From positions 1-64,000 of the forward strand of contig CAYJGZ010000008.1 in assembly GCA_964370045.1 (NCBI GenBank): a DNA stretch of 64,000 bases, given 5' to 3'. This DNA is from JAAYCI01 sp964370045 (GTDB taxonomy: Bacteria; Bacillota; Clostridia; Oscillospirales; Ruminococcaceae). Made by a program: the position numbers and the translations under genes. Of this stretch, positions 43,223 through 52,712 are shown piece by piece. The notes below the pieces were generated by a model. The model saw only the letters and a program-made list of their open reading frames with translations, was not told the origin of the DNA and did not search any database. Each line of letters starts with the position of its first letter. Within the stretch, counting starts at the first letter, position 1.

Positions 43223-43344
43223 GGTGTGGACACATAGAGGTGATTTAGAATATGTTGAACGCAAGAAGAAGGCGCTATATCCTCCCCCGCCGCAGACGGG
43301 GGAGGATATAGCAAAAAAACTAAATCACTGTGTTTGCCCACACC
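43223..43344. repeat. Dispersed palindromic element, copy E (most complete)
   Basis: 122 bp, from GGTGTGGACACATAGAGGTG to GTTTGCCCACACC. Left to right: TIR, long arm (AACGCAAGAAGAAGGC), hairpin GCTATATCCTCCCCCG / CGGGGGAGGATATAGC, short arm AAAAAAACTAAATCAC, TIR. It serves as the reference copy for this family. Non-coding. Confidence 0.8.
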
Positions 43345-43709
43345 TCGACAGATGCGCTTTGTTGCATGAAATGGAGTTTTGTAGTATACTTAGTATGGTG
43401 AAATGTATAAAGTATGCGGCAAAATAAACTTTATCGACACTGCGCAAAAATACTAAATATGAATGTTTGTAGTATAGTGAGATTTTATGCTTTGCGGTGA
43501 TGCTTTGAATGAGGATGACAGAAATTTTACGCTTGCGGTGCAGTATGAAATTTTCATCACATCCTACAAAGTTGGCCGTGAATTTGTAGTGAAAGTTTTA
43601 GTAATGTGTGGCGTTTGTCACATTTAATTTATGGCCGGCGAGGCGCCGTATTTTCAATAGTGAATACAGTGTGCCGCATAAGCAAGTTTTTTAGAGGGAA
43701 AGGTGTAAT
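43345..43709 (+). other. Gene-free stretch upstream of miaB
   Basis: No supported gene. A 46-codon frame at 43488 lacks a ribosome-binding site. TTTGTAGTATA occurs twice (about 43378 and 43464). A promoter for miaB is expected but I cannot pick one with confidence. Confidence 0.45.
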
Positions 43710-45089
43710 GTGAATCGAGAGCAATATTCCAAGAACCAAAGTGCGGCGAACGTTATTTTTGCGCATTACGGCAGAGCACCATCTGCGTATTTGCGCACAT
43801 TCGGCTGTCAGCAAAACGTAAACGATACCGAGCGTATGCGAGGGGTGCTGATGGATGTAGGCTATACGCTGGTGGATATGCCAGAGCAGGCGGACCTTAT
43901 AGTGTTTAATACCTGTGCGGTGCGTGAACATGCGGAGCAGCGTGTGTTTGGCAACATAGGTGCGCTAAAGGTGCTAAAGCAGGCAAAGCCGGGGATGTTT
44001 ATTGCGCTGTGCGGGTGCATGTCTTCGGAAAAAACCACCATAGAAAAGCTTAGGGAAAGCTACCCCTATGTGGACATTGTGCTGGGTACATGCTCCGCAG
44101 ACCTTTTGCCCGACATGCTGGTGGAAAAGATGACGACCCGCAGGAGGGCGTTGCGCTTGCCTGTCTTGCGGGACAATATTGTGGAAAACATACCGCTTGT
44201 GCGGGAGTCCAGCTTTAAGGCGTTTGTGCCCATTATGTATGGGTGCGACAACTATTGTTCCTACTGCATTGTGCCCTATGTAAGAGGGCACGAGCGTAGC
44301 CGTATGTCGCAGGATATTTTGCAGGAGGTTAGAGACCTTGTTCAAAGCGGATACAAGGAGATAACCCTGCTTGGCCAAAATGTAAACTCATACGGCAGGG
44401 GCAACGACGAAAAGATGGACTTCAGCGACCTTTTGGCGCTGCTATGCACCGTTCCGGGTGAGTATAAAATTCGCTTTATGACAAGCCATCCAAAGGACGC
44501 CACACGCAAGATGATAAACACAATGTGTGCGCACCCGCAAATTTGCAAGCACCTGCACCTTCCTGTGCAAAGTGGCGCAGACGGCATACTATCCCGAATG
44601 AACCGTCGCTACACCGCCGAGGATTACCTTGGCATTATTCGCTATGCACGTAGCATGTGCCCCGAAATGACCTTTTCCTCCGATGTGATGGTGGGCTTTC
44701 CGGGCGAGACGCAGGAGGACTTTGAAAAGACGGTTCAGCTTGTGCGTAGTGCGAAGTTTACACAGCTTTTTACGTTTATATACTCAAAGCGTCCCGGAAC
44801 GCAGGCATCAACCCTGCCGGATGATACACCGCACAAGGTCAAGAGTGAGCGCATTCACACCCTTTTGACCCTTCAGGAGGAGATTGTGGCAGAGCTTGCC
44901 GCACCATGGGTGGGCAAAACGTTTGATGCGCTGGTGGAGAGCACCGCCCGTGAGGACGGCGCAATGCACGCACGCATTGACAACAACATGCTGGTGGAGT
45001 TTGAAGGAAAAAGCGAGCTTTTGGGGCACATAGTGCAGCTTGAAATTACGCAGGTAAAGGGCGCTATGCTCAAGGGTGTGCTGAAGTAG
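43710..45089 (+). CDS. miaB: tRNA-2-methylthio-N6-dimethylallyladenosine synthase
   Basis: A 459-residue radical-SAM methylthiotransferase acting on i6A37 of tRNA, the product of MiaA encoded further along this cluster. The N-terminal UPF0004 domain has Cys33 (TFGCQQN), a Cys in FNTCAVR and one in CGCMSSE, which bind one Fe-S cluster; the radical-SAM motif CDNYCSYC is at Cys179, 183 and 186; a C-terminal TRAM domain follows. GTG start at 43710 behind GGGAAAGG. Confidence 0.95.
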   Translation: MNREQYSKNQSAANVIFAHYGRAPSAYLRTFGCQQNVNDTERMRGVLMDVGYTLVDMPEQADLIVFNTCAVREHAEQRVFGNIGALKVLKQAKPGMFIALCGCMSSEKTTIEKLRESYPYVDIVLGTCSADLLPDMLVEKMTTRRRALRLPVLRDNIVENIPLVRESSFKAFVPIMYGCDNYCSYCIVPYVRGHERSRMSQDILQEVRDLVQSGYKEITLLGQNVNSYGRGNDEKMDFSDLLALLCTVPGEYKIRFMTSHPKDATRKMINTMCAHPQICKHLHLPVQSGADGILSRMNRRYTAEDYLGIIRYARSMCPEMTFSSDVMVGFPGETQEDFEKTVQLVRSAKFTQLFTFIYSKRPGTQASTLPDDTPHKVKSERIHTLLTLQEEIVAELAAPWVGKTFDALVESTAREDGAMHARIDNNMLVEFEGKSELLGHIVQLEITQVKGAMLKGVLK

Positions 45090-45184
45090 CTCTTTTTTAG
45101 GGCGATATATCAAGCTTTTAGGGTGCGAAATGCACATAAAATAAAACGAAAACATGCCGAAAGGCAGGAAAGCAGGCGGTTAAT

Positions 45185-45595
45185 ATGGATAGTATTCAGT
45201 TGTTTAAGCAGGCGGCAAAGGAGATGCAAAACGACGAGCGTTATGTACAGCTTGCCAAAGCACGCAAAGCAAACGATGAGGATACAGCGCTTCAGAACAA
45301 GATAAATGAGTTTAACCTTGTGCGTACCGAGCTTACGATGGAGATGCAAAATGACCCTCGCAATGACGAGAAGGTGGCGGAGCTGAACACCCGCATAAAC
45401 AGCCTGTACAGCGAGGTCATGACAAACCCCAGTATGCTTGCGTACAACGATGCCAAGGATAATATAAAGGGACTTATCAGCCACATAAACGCCATTATTG
45501 CGGCGGCGGTGGACGGCGACGACCCCATGCTGGTGGAAGAGCCGAACAGCGGGTGCGGTGACGGAGGGTGCTCTTCCTGCTCGGGATGCGGCTAA
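45185..45595 (+). CDS. YlbF/YmcA-family protein with C-terminal cysteine tail
   Basis: A 136-residue helical protein of the YlbF family. In B. subtilis the YlbF-YmcA-YaaT complex carries Fe-S clusters and affects RNase Y and developmental decisions. The helical domain covers about 1-110; the tail CGDGGCSSCSGCG has Cys124, 129, 132 and 135, fit to bind a cluster. It lies between miaB and mutS, a position I recall for this family in Bacillota. The ATG at 45185 has only a weak AGGCGG-like site; a more specific gene name is not justified. Confidence 0.85.
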   Translation: MDSIQLFKQAAKEMQNDERYVQLAKARKANDEDTALQNKINEFNLVRTELTMEMQNDPRNDEKVAELNTRINSLYSEVMTNPSMLAYNDAKDNIKGLISHINAIIAAAVDGDDPMLVEEPNSGCGDGGCSSCSGCG

Positions 45596-45688
45596 TTGTA
45601 AGTTGCTTTTGAAGTGTGTAAAAAATACATTTATACGACAAATTAGCCTCGCGGTGCGGGGCTGATTTTCAAATTAAGCAGTTGTATT

Positions 45689-48358
45689 ATGTGCGAAAAA
45701 ATCAAGGTAATGCAGGTGAGTGAGTTTTTTGTGAAAGCGGGTGGGCTTGTGGCGGAACTTTCCCCTATGATGCGCCAATACTTTGAAATTAAGGAGCAAA
45801 ATAAGGATACGCTACTTTTTTTTAGAGTGGGCGACTTTTACGAGATGTTTTTTGATGATGCATTGCTTGCCTCAAAAGAGCTGGAGCTTACGCTCACGGG
45901 TAAGGAGTGCGGCAAAAAAGAGCGTGCGCCCATGTGCGGCGTGCCCTATCATTCGGTGGAGGCGTACATAGCCAGGCTGATTGAAAAAGGGTACAAAGTG
46001 GCCATCTGCGAGCAGACGGAGGATGCCTCGCTCGCCAAGGGGATTGTACAGCGAGAGGTGGTGCGGGTGGTGACACCCGGCACAGCCATAGAGAGCAGCA
46101 TGCTTGCGGATGACCGCAACAACTACATTGCGAGCATTTACCTTGAGGAGAATACCGCAGGTGTTTGCTTTGCGGACGTGTCCACCGGAAGCGCCACCGC
46201 AACGGTGATACAGGGCGAAAACATGTGCGAGCAGATTATTGCAGAGCTTGCCTGCTATTCTCCTTGTGAAATTCTGTTTAATCCTGCCATACTTTCCTAC
46301 ACCTATATCACAAATTACATAAAGCACAACCTAATGGCGGGCGTGGAGCTTTTAGAGGATGCGGAGTACGACGAGGCGCAAGCACTGAAAACAGTGAGGG
46401 AGCACTTTGGAAGCGAGAGCGATATTGCACAGCAAGCGGACAAAACAGTGGCTGTGCGTGCACTGGGGGCACTGATAAACTACCTGCATCACACACAAAA
46501 AAAAGGCGTGGAACGGCTTAAAAGCCTTAGCGAATACAAGGGCGCTCAGTACATGCACCTGTCTGCACAGGCACGGCAGAGCATGGAAATTTGCGAGACG
46601 ATGAAGGCTCGAAGCAAAAAAGGCACCCTCTTGTGGGTGCTGGACAAGACCTCCACAGCGATGGGCAAGCGCCTTATTCGCACCTGGCTAAGCCTGCCGC
46701 TAATGGATGTGCAGGGGATAAACCGCCGCTTAAATGCGGTGGAGGAGCTTTACAAAAACAACGTGGCACGGCTGGATATTGCGCAGGTGCTGGAGGGCGT
46801 GTTCGACATGGAGCGCCTTTTAACACGCATTGTGCATGGCTCGGCAAGCCCGAAAGATGTGGCGGCGATGCTTGCCGCTTGTGAGAAACTGCCTGTTATT
46901 TCACAGCTGATGGGTCAGTTTTCGGGCGGCGCAATAGCCTCGCTTGCGCAGGAGATGGACCTGCTTTGCGATGTGCGGCAGATGATAAGCGATGCGCTTT
47001 CGGACGAGGTACCTGCCACAGTGCGTGACGGCGGTGTCATTCGGGATGGCTTTAACACCGAGGTGGACTCACTGCGTGACATCATGCAGGGCGGCAAGGG
47101 AGTGCTTGCGGGCATAGAGGCACAGCTGAAGGAAGAAACAGGCATACGAACGCTTAAAATAGGCTTTAATAAAGTGTTTGGCTACTACATAGAAGTGTCC
47201 AAAACTTTCACGCACATGGTGCCCGAGCACTTTGTGCGCAAGCAGACACTCGCAAACGGCGAGCGCTACATAACGGAGGAGCTAAAGCAGCTGGAAAGCC
47301 GCATTTTGGGTGCGTCCGAGCGACTAACTGTGCTGGAAAAGGAGCTGTTCGACACCCTTTTGCAGGAAATTTCACAGCACACAGTGCGCATACAGCGCAG
47401 TGCACAGTGTGTGGCACAGCTGGATGTTTTTTGCTCGCTTGCGCAGGTGGCGGTGGCAAACGGATACGTGAGGCCAAAGGTGGACACGAGCGATGTAATC
47501 CACATAAAAGAGGGCAGGCACCCCGTAGTGGAGGAGATGCTTAGCGGCGGCCTCTTTGTGCCAAACGATGCAAAGCTGGACTGTGACGAAAACCGAATGC
47601 AGATTATCACAGGGCCGAACATGGCGGGCAAGTCTACCTACATGCGGCAGGTGGCGCTGATTGTGCTGATGGCGCAGATGGGCAGCTTTGTGCCGGCAAT
47701 GTCCTGCCGCATGGGCGTGTGCGATGCGGTGTTCACACGGGTGGGTGCATCGGATGATTTGGGCGCAGGCCGCTCCACTTTCATGGTGGAAATGAGCGAA
47801 GTTGCGGAGATTTTGAAGTATGCAACGCCCAAAAGCCTTGTGATACTGGACGAGATAGGCAGGGGAACCTCCACCTTTGACGGCATGAGCATTGCGCAGG
47901 CGGTGGTGGAGCACATCGCCTCAAGGGACGAAGGCCCTGCGTGCAAGACGCTTTTTGCCACCCACTACCACGAGCTTACCGAGCTTGAAAACTCGGTAGA
48001 CGGCGTGAAAAATTACAATGTCGTGGTGAAAAAGCGTGGGGATGATATTACATTTTTGCGCAGAATTGTACGGGGTGCGGCGGACGACAGCTACGGCATA
48101 CAGGTGGCGGTGCTTGCGGGCGTGCCAAAGACGGTCACCGAGCGTGCAAAGCAGGTACTGCATGTTTTGGAGAGCACCCAGAAAAACGCAAACAACGTAA
48201 CTCAGTTAAGTTTTGACAGCATCAGCAAGATGCAAAACACATACATCCCAAGCGAAATGATGGAAAAAATGCAGGCGGTGGACCCCGAAACACTCACGCC
48301 GCTGGAAGCGCTGAAGCTTGTATATGAGCTAAAAAAGGCACTTGCGGAGGACGCATAA
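45689..48358 (+). CDS. mutS: DNA mismatch repair protein MutS
   Basis: An 889-residue mismatch-recognition ATPase. The mismatch-binding motif is in FFRVGDFYEMFFDDA (Phe and Glu of FYE); Walker A GPNMAGKST (642-650); later DEIGRGTSTFDG and THYHEL. The C-terminal tail carries a helix-turn-helix for dimers. The start is uncertain: 45689 lacks a good ribosome-binding site, while ATG 45710 has AAGGT just upstream; the first 20 residues are not typical. The stop abuts the mutL start. Confidence 0.95.
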   Translation: MCEKIKVMQVSEFFVKAGGLVAELSPMMRQYFEIKEQNKDTLLFFRVGDFYEMFFDDALLASKELELTLTGKECGKKERAPMCGVPYHSVEAYIARLIEKGYKVAICEQTEDASLAKGIVQREVVRVVTPGTAIESSMLADDRNNYIASIYLEENTAGVCFADVSTGSATATVIQGENMCEQIIAELACYSPCEILFNPAILSYTYITNYIKHNLMAGVELLEDAEYDEAQALKTVREHFGSESDIAQQADKTVAVRALGALINYLHHTQKKGVERLKSLSEYKGAQYMHLSAQARQSMEICETMKARSKKGTLLWVLDKTSTAMGKRLIRTWLSLPLMDVQGINRRLNAVEELYKNNVARLDIAQVLEGVFDMERLLTRIVHGSASPKDVAAMLAACEKLPVISQLMGQFSGGAIASLAQEMDLLCDVRQMISDALSDEVPATVRDGGVIRDGFNTEVDSLRDIMQGGKGVLAGIEAQLKEETGIRTLKIGFNKVFGYYIEVSKTFTHMVPEHFVRKQTLANGERYITEELKQLESRILGASERLTVLEKELFDTLLQEISQHTVRIQRSAQCVAQLDVFCSLAQVAVANGYVRPKVDTSDVIHIKEGRHPVVEEMLSGGLFVPNDAKLDCDENRMQIITGPNMAGKSTYMRQVALIVLMAQMGSFVPAMSCRMGVCDAVFTRVGASDDLGAGRSTFMVEMSEVAEILKYATPKSLVILDEIGRGTSTFDGMSIAQAVVEHIASRDEGPACKTLFATHYHELTELENSVDGVKNYNVVVKKRGDDITFLRRIVRGAADDSYGIQVAVLAGVPKTVTERAKQVLHVLESTQKNANNVTQLSFDSISKMQNTYIPSEMMEKMQAVDPETLTPLEALKLVYELKKALAEDA

Positions 48359-50365
48359 ATGCCCATTAAACTTTTGGATTCGCACACGGCGGACCTGATA
48401 GCCGCAGGCGAGGTGGTGGAGCGCCCTGCCTCGGTGGTAAAAGAGCTTGTGGAAAACTCCGTCGATGCGGGGGCGAGCAGCATATCCGTCTCTATTTTGA
48501 GAGGCGGAGTGCAAAGCATAAAAATAGAGGACAACGGCGGCGGTGTCTTGGGTGAAGAGATTCCGCTTGCATTTGTGCGCCACGCCACCAGCAAGATAAG
48601 CGAGCCAAGCGATTTGCACAGCATACACACGCTCGGCTTTCGAGGTGAGGCGCTGGCGTCGGTGGCGAGCGTTGCACGTGTGTGGATGCTGAGCAAAACA
48701 GACAGCGAGGAGGACGCACACCTTTACAGCATCGAGGGCGGCAAGGGTGGCGCAGTAGAGCCTGCGGCACGTGCGAGGGGAACGACAATCTGCGTGGAGG
48801 ATTTGTTTTACAACACCCCCGCTCGCATGAAGTTCCTAAAAAAAGATTCAAGCGAGGGCGCATACGTAACCGAGGCCCTCACACGGCTTGCGCTGTCCTG
48901 TCCGCAGGTGGCGCTAAGCTACACAAGAGAGGGCAAGAGCGTTTTTGCAACGCCCGGCGCAGGGGATGTGCTAAGTGCGGCATACGCTGTTCTGGGCAGG
49001 GAGTTTGCAGGGGGGCTTTTGCCAATTGTGCAGGAGGAAATATCGCAGGAGAGCGGCATTTATAAGGTGTCGGGGCTTATCACGCCCCCCAGTGGCGCAC
49101 GTGCCAGCCGCTCCATGCAGTTTTTCTTTATAAACGGGCGATACGTGAAAAACCAAACAATGATGGCGGCGCTGGAGCAGGCATACAGGGGCAGAACAAT
49201 GAGCGGCAAGTTCCCCGGGGGGATAATATTCCTCACAATGCCGCACGAGCTTGTGGACGTAAACGTGCACCCTGCAAAAACGCAGGTGCGCTTTGCAAAG
49301 GAGCAGGAGGTTTTCGGGGCTGTTTACCGCGCGGTAAAGCTTGCGCTTGCGCAAAGCGACGCACAGCACCCCTCTTTTGTGTTTAGCGAGGGGCAAAGCG
49401 GTGAAACTGCAAATACTCCACAGAGTGATGCAAGCTTTGAAACCGCCGAGAAGCAGGGCGAACGCCCACAGGATAGCACCGCTTCGCAAAAAGCTTTGCA
49501 GGACATAAATGCACTGCACTACTCCCAAAGCGGTGAAGCGGACATGTTGCAGTCGAGTGCGTCGGCCACACCCTACACAAGGAGCAACCCGTTTTTGGGC
49601 GGTGGGCTTTCGCAGAGCGTAATGTACACAAAGCCTGTTTCGGCAGAGGATACCGCCGCAAGGGGCGAGTGGGGGCTGGACATAGAAATGTCCGATGAAG
49701 AGGAGCATAAAGCTACGCCTGTGCCACAGCAAAGCGAGCCGGCTGAAAACACAGCCGAACAGCAGGTGCTAAAAGGTGTAAGCGAGCAATACGAGCGCAC
49801 GTTGCATCTTGTGGGCGAGGTGTTTGGCACCTACATTGTGGCGCAAAAGGGCGAGCAGATGGTGCTGATAGATAAACATGCGGCGCACGAGCGTGTGCTG
49901 TATGAAAAAATTTCCGCCTCGCACGAGCGTGGACACTCACAGCAGCTGCTCGTGCCGCTGAGCGTGCCGCTTTCTGCGGCGGAAAAGCAGGCGCTTTTGC
50001 AAAACAGCGAGCTTTTGCAGGGCATTGGCCTTGAGGTAGAGGACTTTGGCGGAGGCGAGGTGCTGGTGCGGGGTGTGCCTGCCGAAACGCAGACGGAGGA
50101 CGTACACTCGCTTGTGGGGGATATTGCCGCACGCATGGCGGTGAACCCAAAGGACAATATAGATGCAAAAACACAGTGGGTGCTACACTCTATGGCGTGC
50201 AGGGCGGCCGTAAAGGCAAACGACCGCACCCCCACACAGCAGCTTGTGAAGCTGGCGGAGGATATATTAAGCGGCGAGCTGCCGCCGTTTTGCCCACATG
50301 GCAGGCCGGTGGTGCTAATGATGAGCCGCAAGGAGTTGGAAAAGCAGTTTGGACGGCAGGGGTAA
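48359..50365 (+). CDS. mutL: DNA mismatch repair protein MutL
   Basis: A 668-residue GHKL ATPase that couples MutS to strand removal. N-terminal motifs: ELVENSVDAGA, DNGGG, RHATSKI and GFRGEAL. The C-terminal domain has the nicking-endonuclease motif in the form DKHAAHERVLYE (Asp505, His507, Glu511, Glu516), as expected in an organism without MutH. A low-complexity linker (about 345-475) joins the two. It starts immediately after the mutS stop, with GGAGG inside mutS. Confidence 0.95.
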   Translation: MPIKLLDSHTADLIAAGEVVERPASVVKELVENSVDAGASSISVSILRGGVQSIKIEDNGGGVLGEEIPLAFVRHATSKISEPSDLHSIHTLGFRGEALASVASVARVWMLSKTDSEEDAHLYSIEGGKGGAVEPAARARGTTICVEDLFYNTPARMKFLKKDSSEGAYVTEALTRLALSCPQVALSYTREGKSVFATPGAGDVLSAAYAVLGREFAGGLLPIVQEEISQESGIYKVSGLITPPSGARASRSMQFFFINGRYVKNQTMMAALEQAYRGRTMSGKFPGGIIFLTMPHELVDVNVHPAKTQVRFAKEQEVFGAVYRAVKLALAQSDAQHPSFVFSEGQSGETANTPQSDASFETAEKQGERPQDSTASQKALQDINALHYSQSGEADMLQSSASATPYTRSNPFLGGGLSQSVMYTKPVSAEDTAARGEWGLDIEMSDEEEHKATPVPQQSEPAENTAEQQVLKGVSEQYERTLHLVGEVFGTYIVAQKGEQMVLIDKHAAHERVLYEKISASHERGHSQQLLVPLSVPLSAAEKQALLQNSELLQGIGLEVEDFGGGEVLVRGVPAETQTEDVHSLVGDIAARMAVNPKDNIDAKTQWVLHSMACRAAVKANDRTPTQQLVKLAEDILSGELPPFCPHGRPVVLMMSRKELEKQFGRQG

Positions 50366-51299
50366 AAAACAGAAAAAGTTGATTGTGGTGTGCGGCCCTA
50401 CGGCCACGGGCAAAACAGAGCTTGCACTGCATCTTGCAAAAACGTGCGGCGGCTGTGTCGTAAGCGCAGACTCCATGCAGATATACGAGAACCTTAAGGT
50501 GGGCACGGCGGCGGTGACGGCAGAGCAAGCAGGGGATGTGAAAGTGTACCTAAGCGGCTTTGTGCCGCCGCAAAATGCGTACTCTGTTGCGCAGTGGCTT
50601 CAGGATGCAAAAAGCGCCATAGACGAGTGCTATGAAAATAAGCTTGTGCCCATAGTGTGCGGCGGCACGGGGCTGTATATCAAGAATCTTTTGACGGGCG
50701 AGCGCTACACGCAGGAGGAGCAGGACGACCTGCGGAAGGAGCTTTCAAAGCAGTACGATGCCCAAGGGGGTGAGGCGATGCTAATGCGCCTTGCGCAAGT
50801 AGACGCCCAAATGGCGGCACGCTTGCACCCTAACGACAAAAAGAGGGTGGTGCGTGCGCTGGAGCTTTGGGAGCGCACCCACATGACAGAACAGCAGCGC
50901 AACGAGCAAAAAGCGGCTGAAACAGTAGACGGAGAGCGATATTCTTCGCTGTGCATAGGGCTGAATTATGCCGAGAGAGAAAGCTTGTACACCGCAATAA
51001 ACACACGTGTGGGGCGCATGGTGCAAAGCGGAATCTTGGATGAGGCAAAGTGTGTGTGGGAAAATAAAGAAATTTACCTCACGGCGGCGCAGGCGATAGG
51101 CTACAAGGAGTTTTTTGGCTACTTTGAGGGGACGTGCTCGCTACAAGAGTGCGAAGAAAGCCTAAAACAGGCCACACGACGCTACGCAAAGCGTCAGCTA
51201 AGCTGGTTTGGTGGCATGGAGGACATAAGGTGGCTACATGTGGGGCAGGAAAACCTATACGCCGAGGCACAGCGCATGGCAGAGGATTTTTTGGGATAG
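50349..51299 (+). CDS. miaA: tRNA dimethylallyltransferase
   Basis: A 316-residue enzyme that adds a dimethylallyl group to A37 of tRNAs reading U-starting codons, giving the substrate of MiaB. P-loop GPTATGKTE (about 16-24), SADSMQIY, GGTGLYI, HPNDKKRVVRALE and QAIGYKE are all present. The start is probably TTG 50349, inside the mutL end, with AGGAG 13 bases upstream; a TTG at 50379 would cut into the first strand. Confidence 0.93.
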   Translation: MDGRGKKQKKLIVVCGPTATGKTELALHLAKTCGGCVVSADSMQIYENLKVGTAAVTAEQAGDVKVYLSGFVPPQNAYSVAQWLQDAKSAIDECYENKLVPIVCGGTGLYIKNLLTGERYTQEEQDDLRKELSKQYDAQGGEAMLMRLAQVDAQMAARLHPNDKKRVVRALELWERTHMTEQQRNEQKAAETVDGERYSSLCIGLNYAERESLYTAINTRVGRMVQSGILDEAKCVWENKEIYLTAAQAIGYKEFFGYFEGTCSLQECEESLKQATRRYAKRQLSWFGGMEDIRWLHVGQENLYAEAQRMAEDFLG

Positions 51300-51341
51300 T
51301 GCAAGAGCTGCGAAATACGCAAAAATCAAGAGGAAAAAGCC

Positions 51342-52712
51342 TTGAAGGAACTTAAAAGAGGAACAATGCCGCCGCCAAAGGGCGACAAAGCGGACACAAA
51401 AGAGCAAAGCCCGGCACAGGACACACCGAGTGATGCAGTGGAAAGCCGCACGCTAAAGCGTCACAGGTGGAAAAAAAGATACCGCCGCCTTTTGTGGCTG
51501 CTTGTGCTCATTCCGCTGGGGTATATTGCGGTGCAGGTGTTTATTATTTTAGCGCCACAGCTACGCACGGAGGTTGTACTGCCGCAGGAGATGACCGACT
51601 CGGTGAGCGTCACGGGGCAGGTGGTGATGCAGAGCACTCCCGTTGAGGGGGGAAGCGCACACCTGTACTATACAGTGCCGGTGGGGCAAAGGGTGTCGGC
51701 AGGTGCACAGGTGGCACAGCGGTTTTCAAGCTCGCAGGCGGTGCTGGCGCAGGATAGGTTGCAGGCCATAGCGCTTGAGATGGATATGCTAAACGAAGCA
51801 CAGCAGACCACAGCCGAGGCGGGAGACCTTGAGGTACTGCTCTCTGAAATGCAGGAGGGCGTGCAGGGGATGCTGCAGGGTATAGAGGCAGGAGACTACG
51901 CAGGCACGGACATTCCACTGAACGAGGCGACACTTGCGGCAAACAAGCTGCAAATAGCCACAAATCAGGTGCAAAACTTTCAGGGAAGGATAGATGAACT
52001 TACGCAGGAGCGTGCATATTATGAAAGCATAGCGCAGGTGCAGGCGGATATACAAGCGCCTGCCACGGGGTACTTTGTTCCCTCCATGCAAAACGACCGA
52101 CTTCAGCAGGACTACGAGGCTGTGTCGAAGATGAGCCCACAAGAGCTGCAGGAGCTGCTCGCCGCACAGCCGCAATATTACGGCGAGAGCGTTGCAGGGC
52201 ATATTATCACAGACCACCGCTGGAGTTTCTTTGCGGTGATGAGCAGCGAGGACGCACAAAAGTTTGCGGAGGGGGACACGGGGCTGCAGCTGTCCTTTCC
52301 CGACGCCGGCGGCGAGAGCCTGCCTGTGTCGGTGCAGAGTGTACAGCAGGACGAGGAGCAGGGCATAGCGGTGGTGGAGCTGTACTGCGAGTACGTAAGC
52401 CCCGAGATACTGACACTGCGTGTGGAAAAGGCGGAAATTATTTTAGGTACGCAAAAGGGACTGCAAATAGACAAAAATGCACTGCGCCTTGTGGACGTGG
52501 AGGACGAGGACGGCCTGGTGGTGACCTACAAGGGAGTGTACGTGCAGTTTGGCAACATGGTGTATTTTCGCAGGGTGGATGTGCTTTTGGAGGATGAATT
52601 TTACATGCTGGTGCCGGATGTGTACACCGAGGGGGTAAACGAGGTGCGCATGTACGACACTGTGGTGGTGGATACGGGAGGCATTGAGCTGTATGACCAA
52701 AAAATCTTGTAG
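51342..52712 (+). CDS. HlyD-like membrane-anchored protein of unknown role
   Basis: A 456-residue protein with a cytoplasmic basic N-terminus (about 1-48), one membrane helix (about 49-71), and an outside part. The VTGQVVMQSTPVEGG strand and YYTVPVGQRVSAGAQVA resemble the barrel-sandwich (lipoyl-like) hairpin of membrane-fusion proteins; a coiled coil (about 128-235) and beta strands follow. I recall similar proteins next to yggS/sepF in Clostridia. No ABC or RND transporter lies beside it, so a role in envelope or division is possible but not shown. TTG start behind GAGGAA; overlaps yggS by 20 bases. Confidence 0.65.
   Translation: MKELKRGTMPPPKGDKADTKEQSPAQDTPSDAVESRTLKRHRWKKRYRRLLWLLVLIPLGYIAVQVFIILAPQLRTEVVLPQEMTDSVSVTGQVVMQSTPVEGGSAHLYYTVPVGQRVSAGAQVAQRFSSSQAVLAQDRLQAIALEMDMLNEAQQTTAEAGDLEVLLSEMQEGVQGMLQGIEAGDYAGTDIPLNEATLAANKLQIATNQVQNFQGRIDELTQERAYYESIAQVQADIQAPATGYFVPSMQNDRLQQDYEAVSKMSPQELQELLAAQPQYYGESVAGHIITDHRWSFFAVMSSEDAQKFAEGDTGLQLSFPDAGGESLPVSVQSVQQDEEQGIAVVELYCEYVSPEILTLRVEKAEIILGTQKGLQIDKNALRLVDVEDEDGLVVTYKGVYVQFGNMVYFRRVDVLLEDEFYMLVPDVYTEGVNEVRMYDTVVVDTGGIELYDQKIL

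Noticed and set aside
43488..43628. Possible 46-residue small protein
   Set aside because: No ribosome-binding site before the ATG and no recognisable sequence pattern; left as gene-free.
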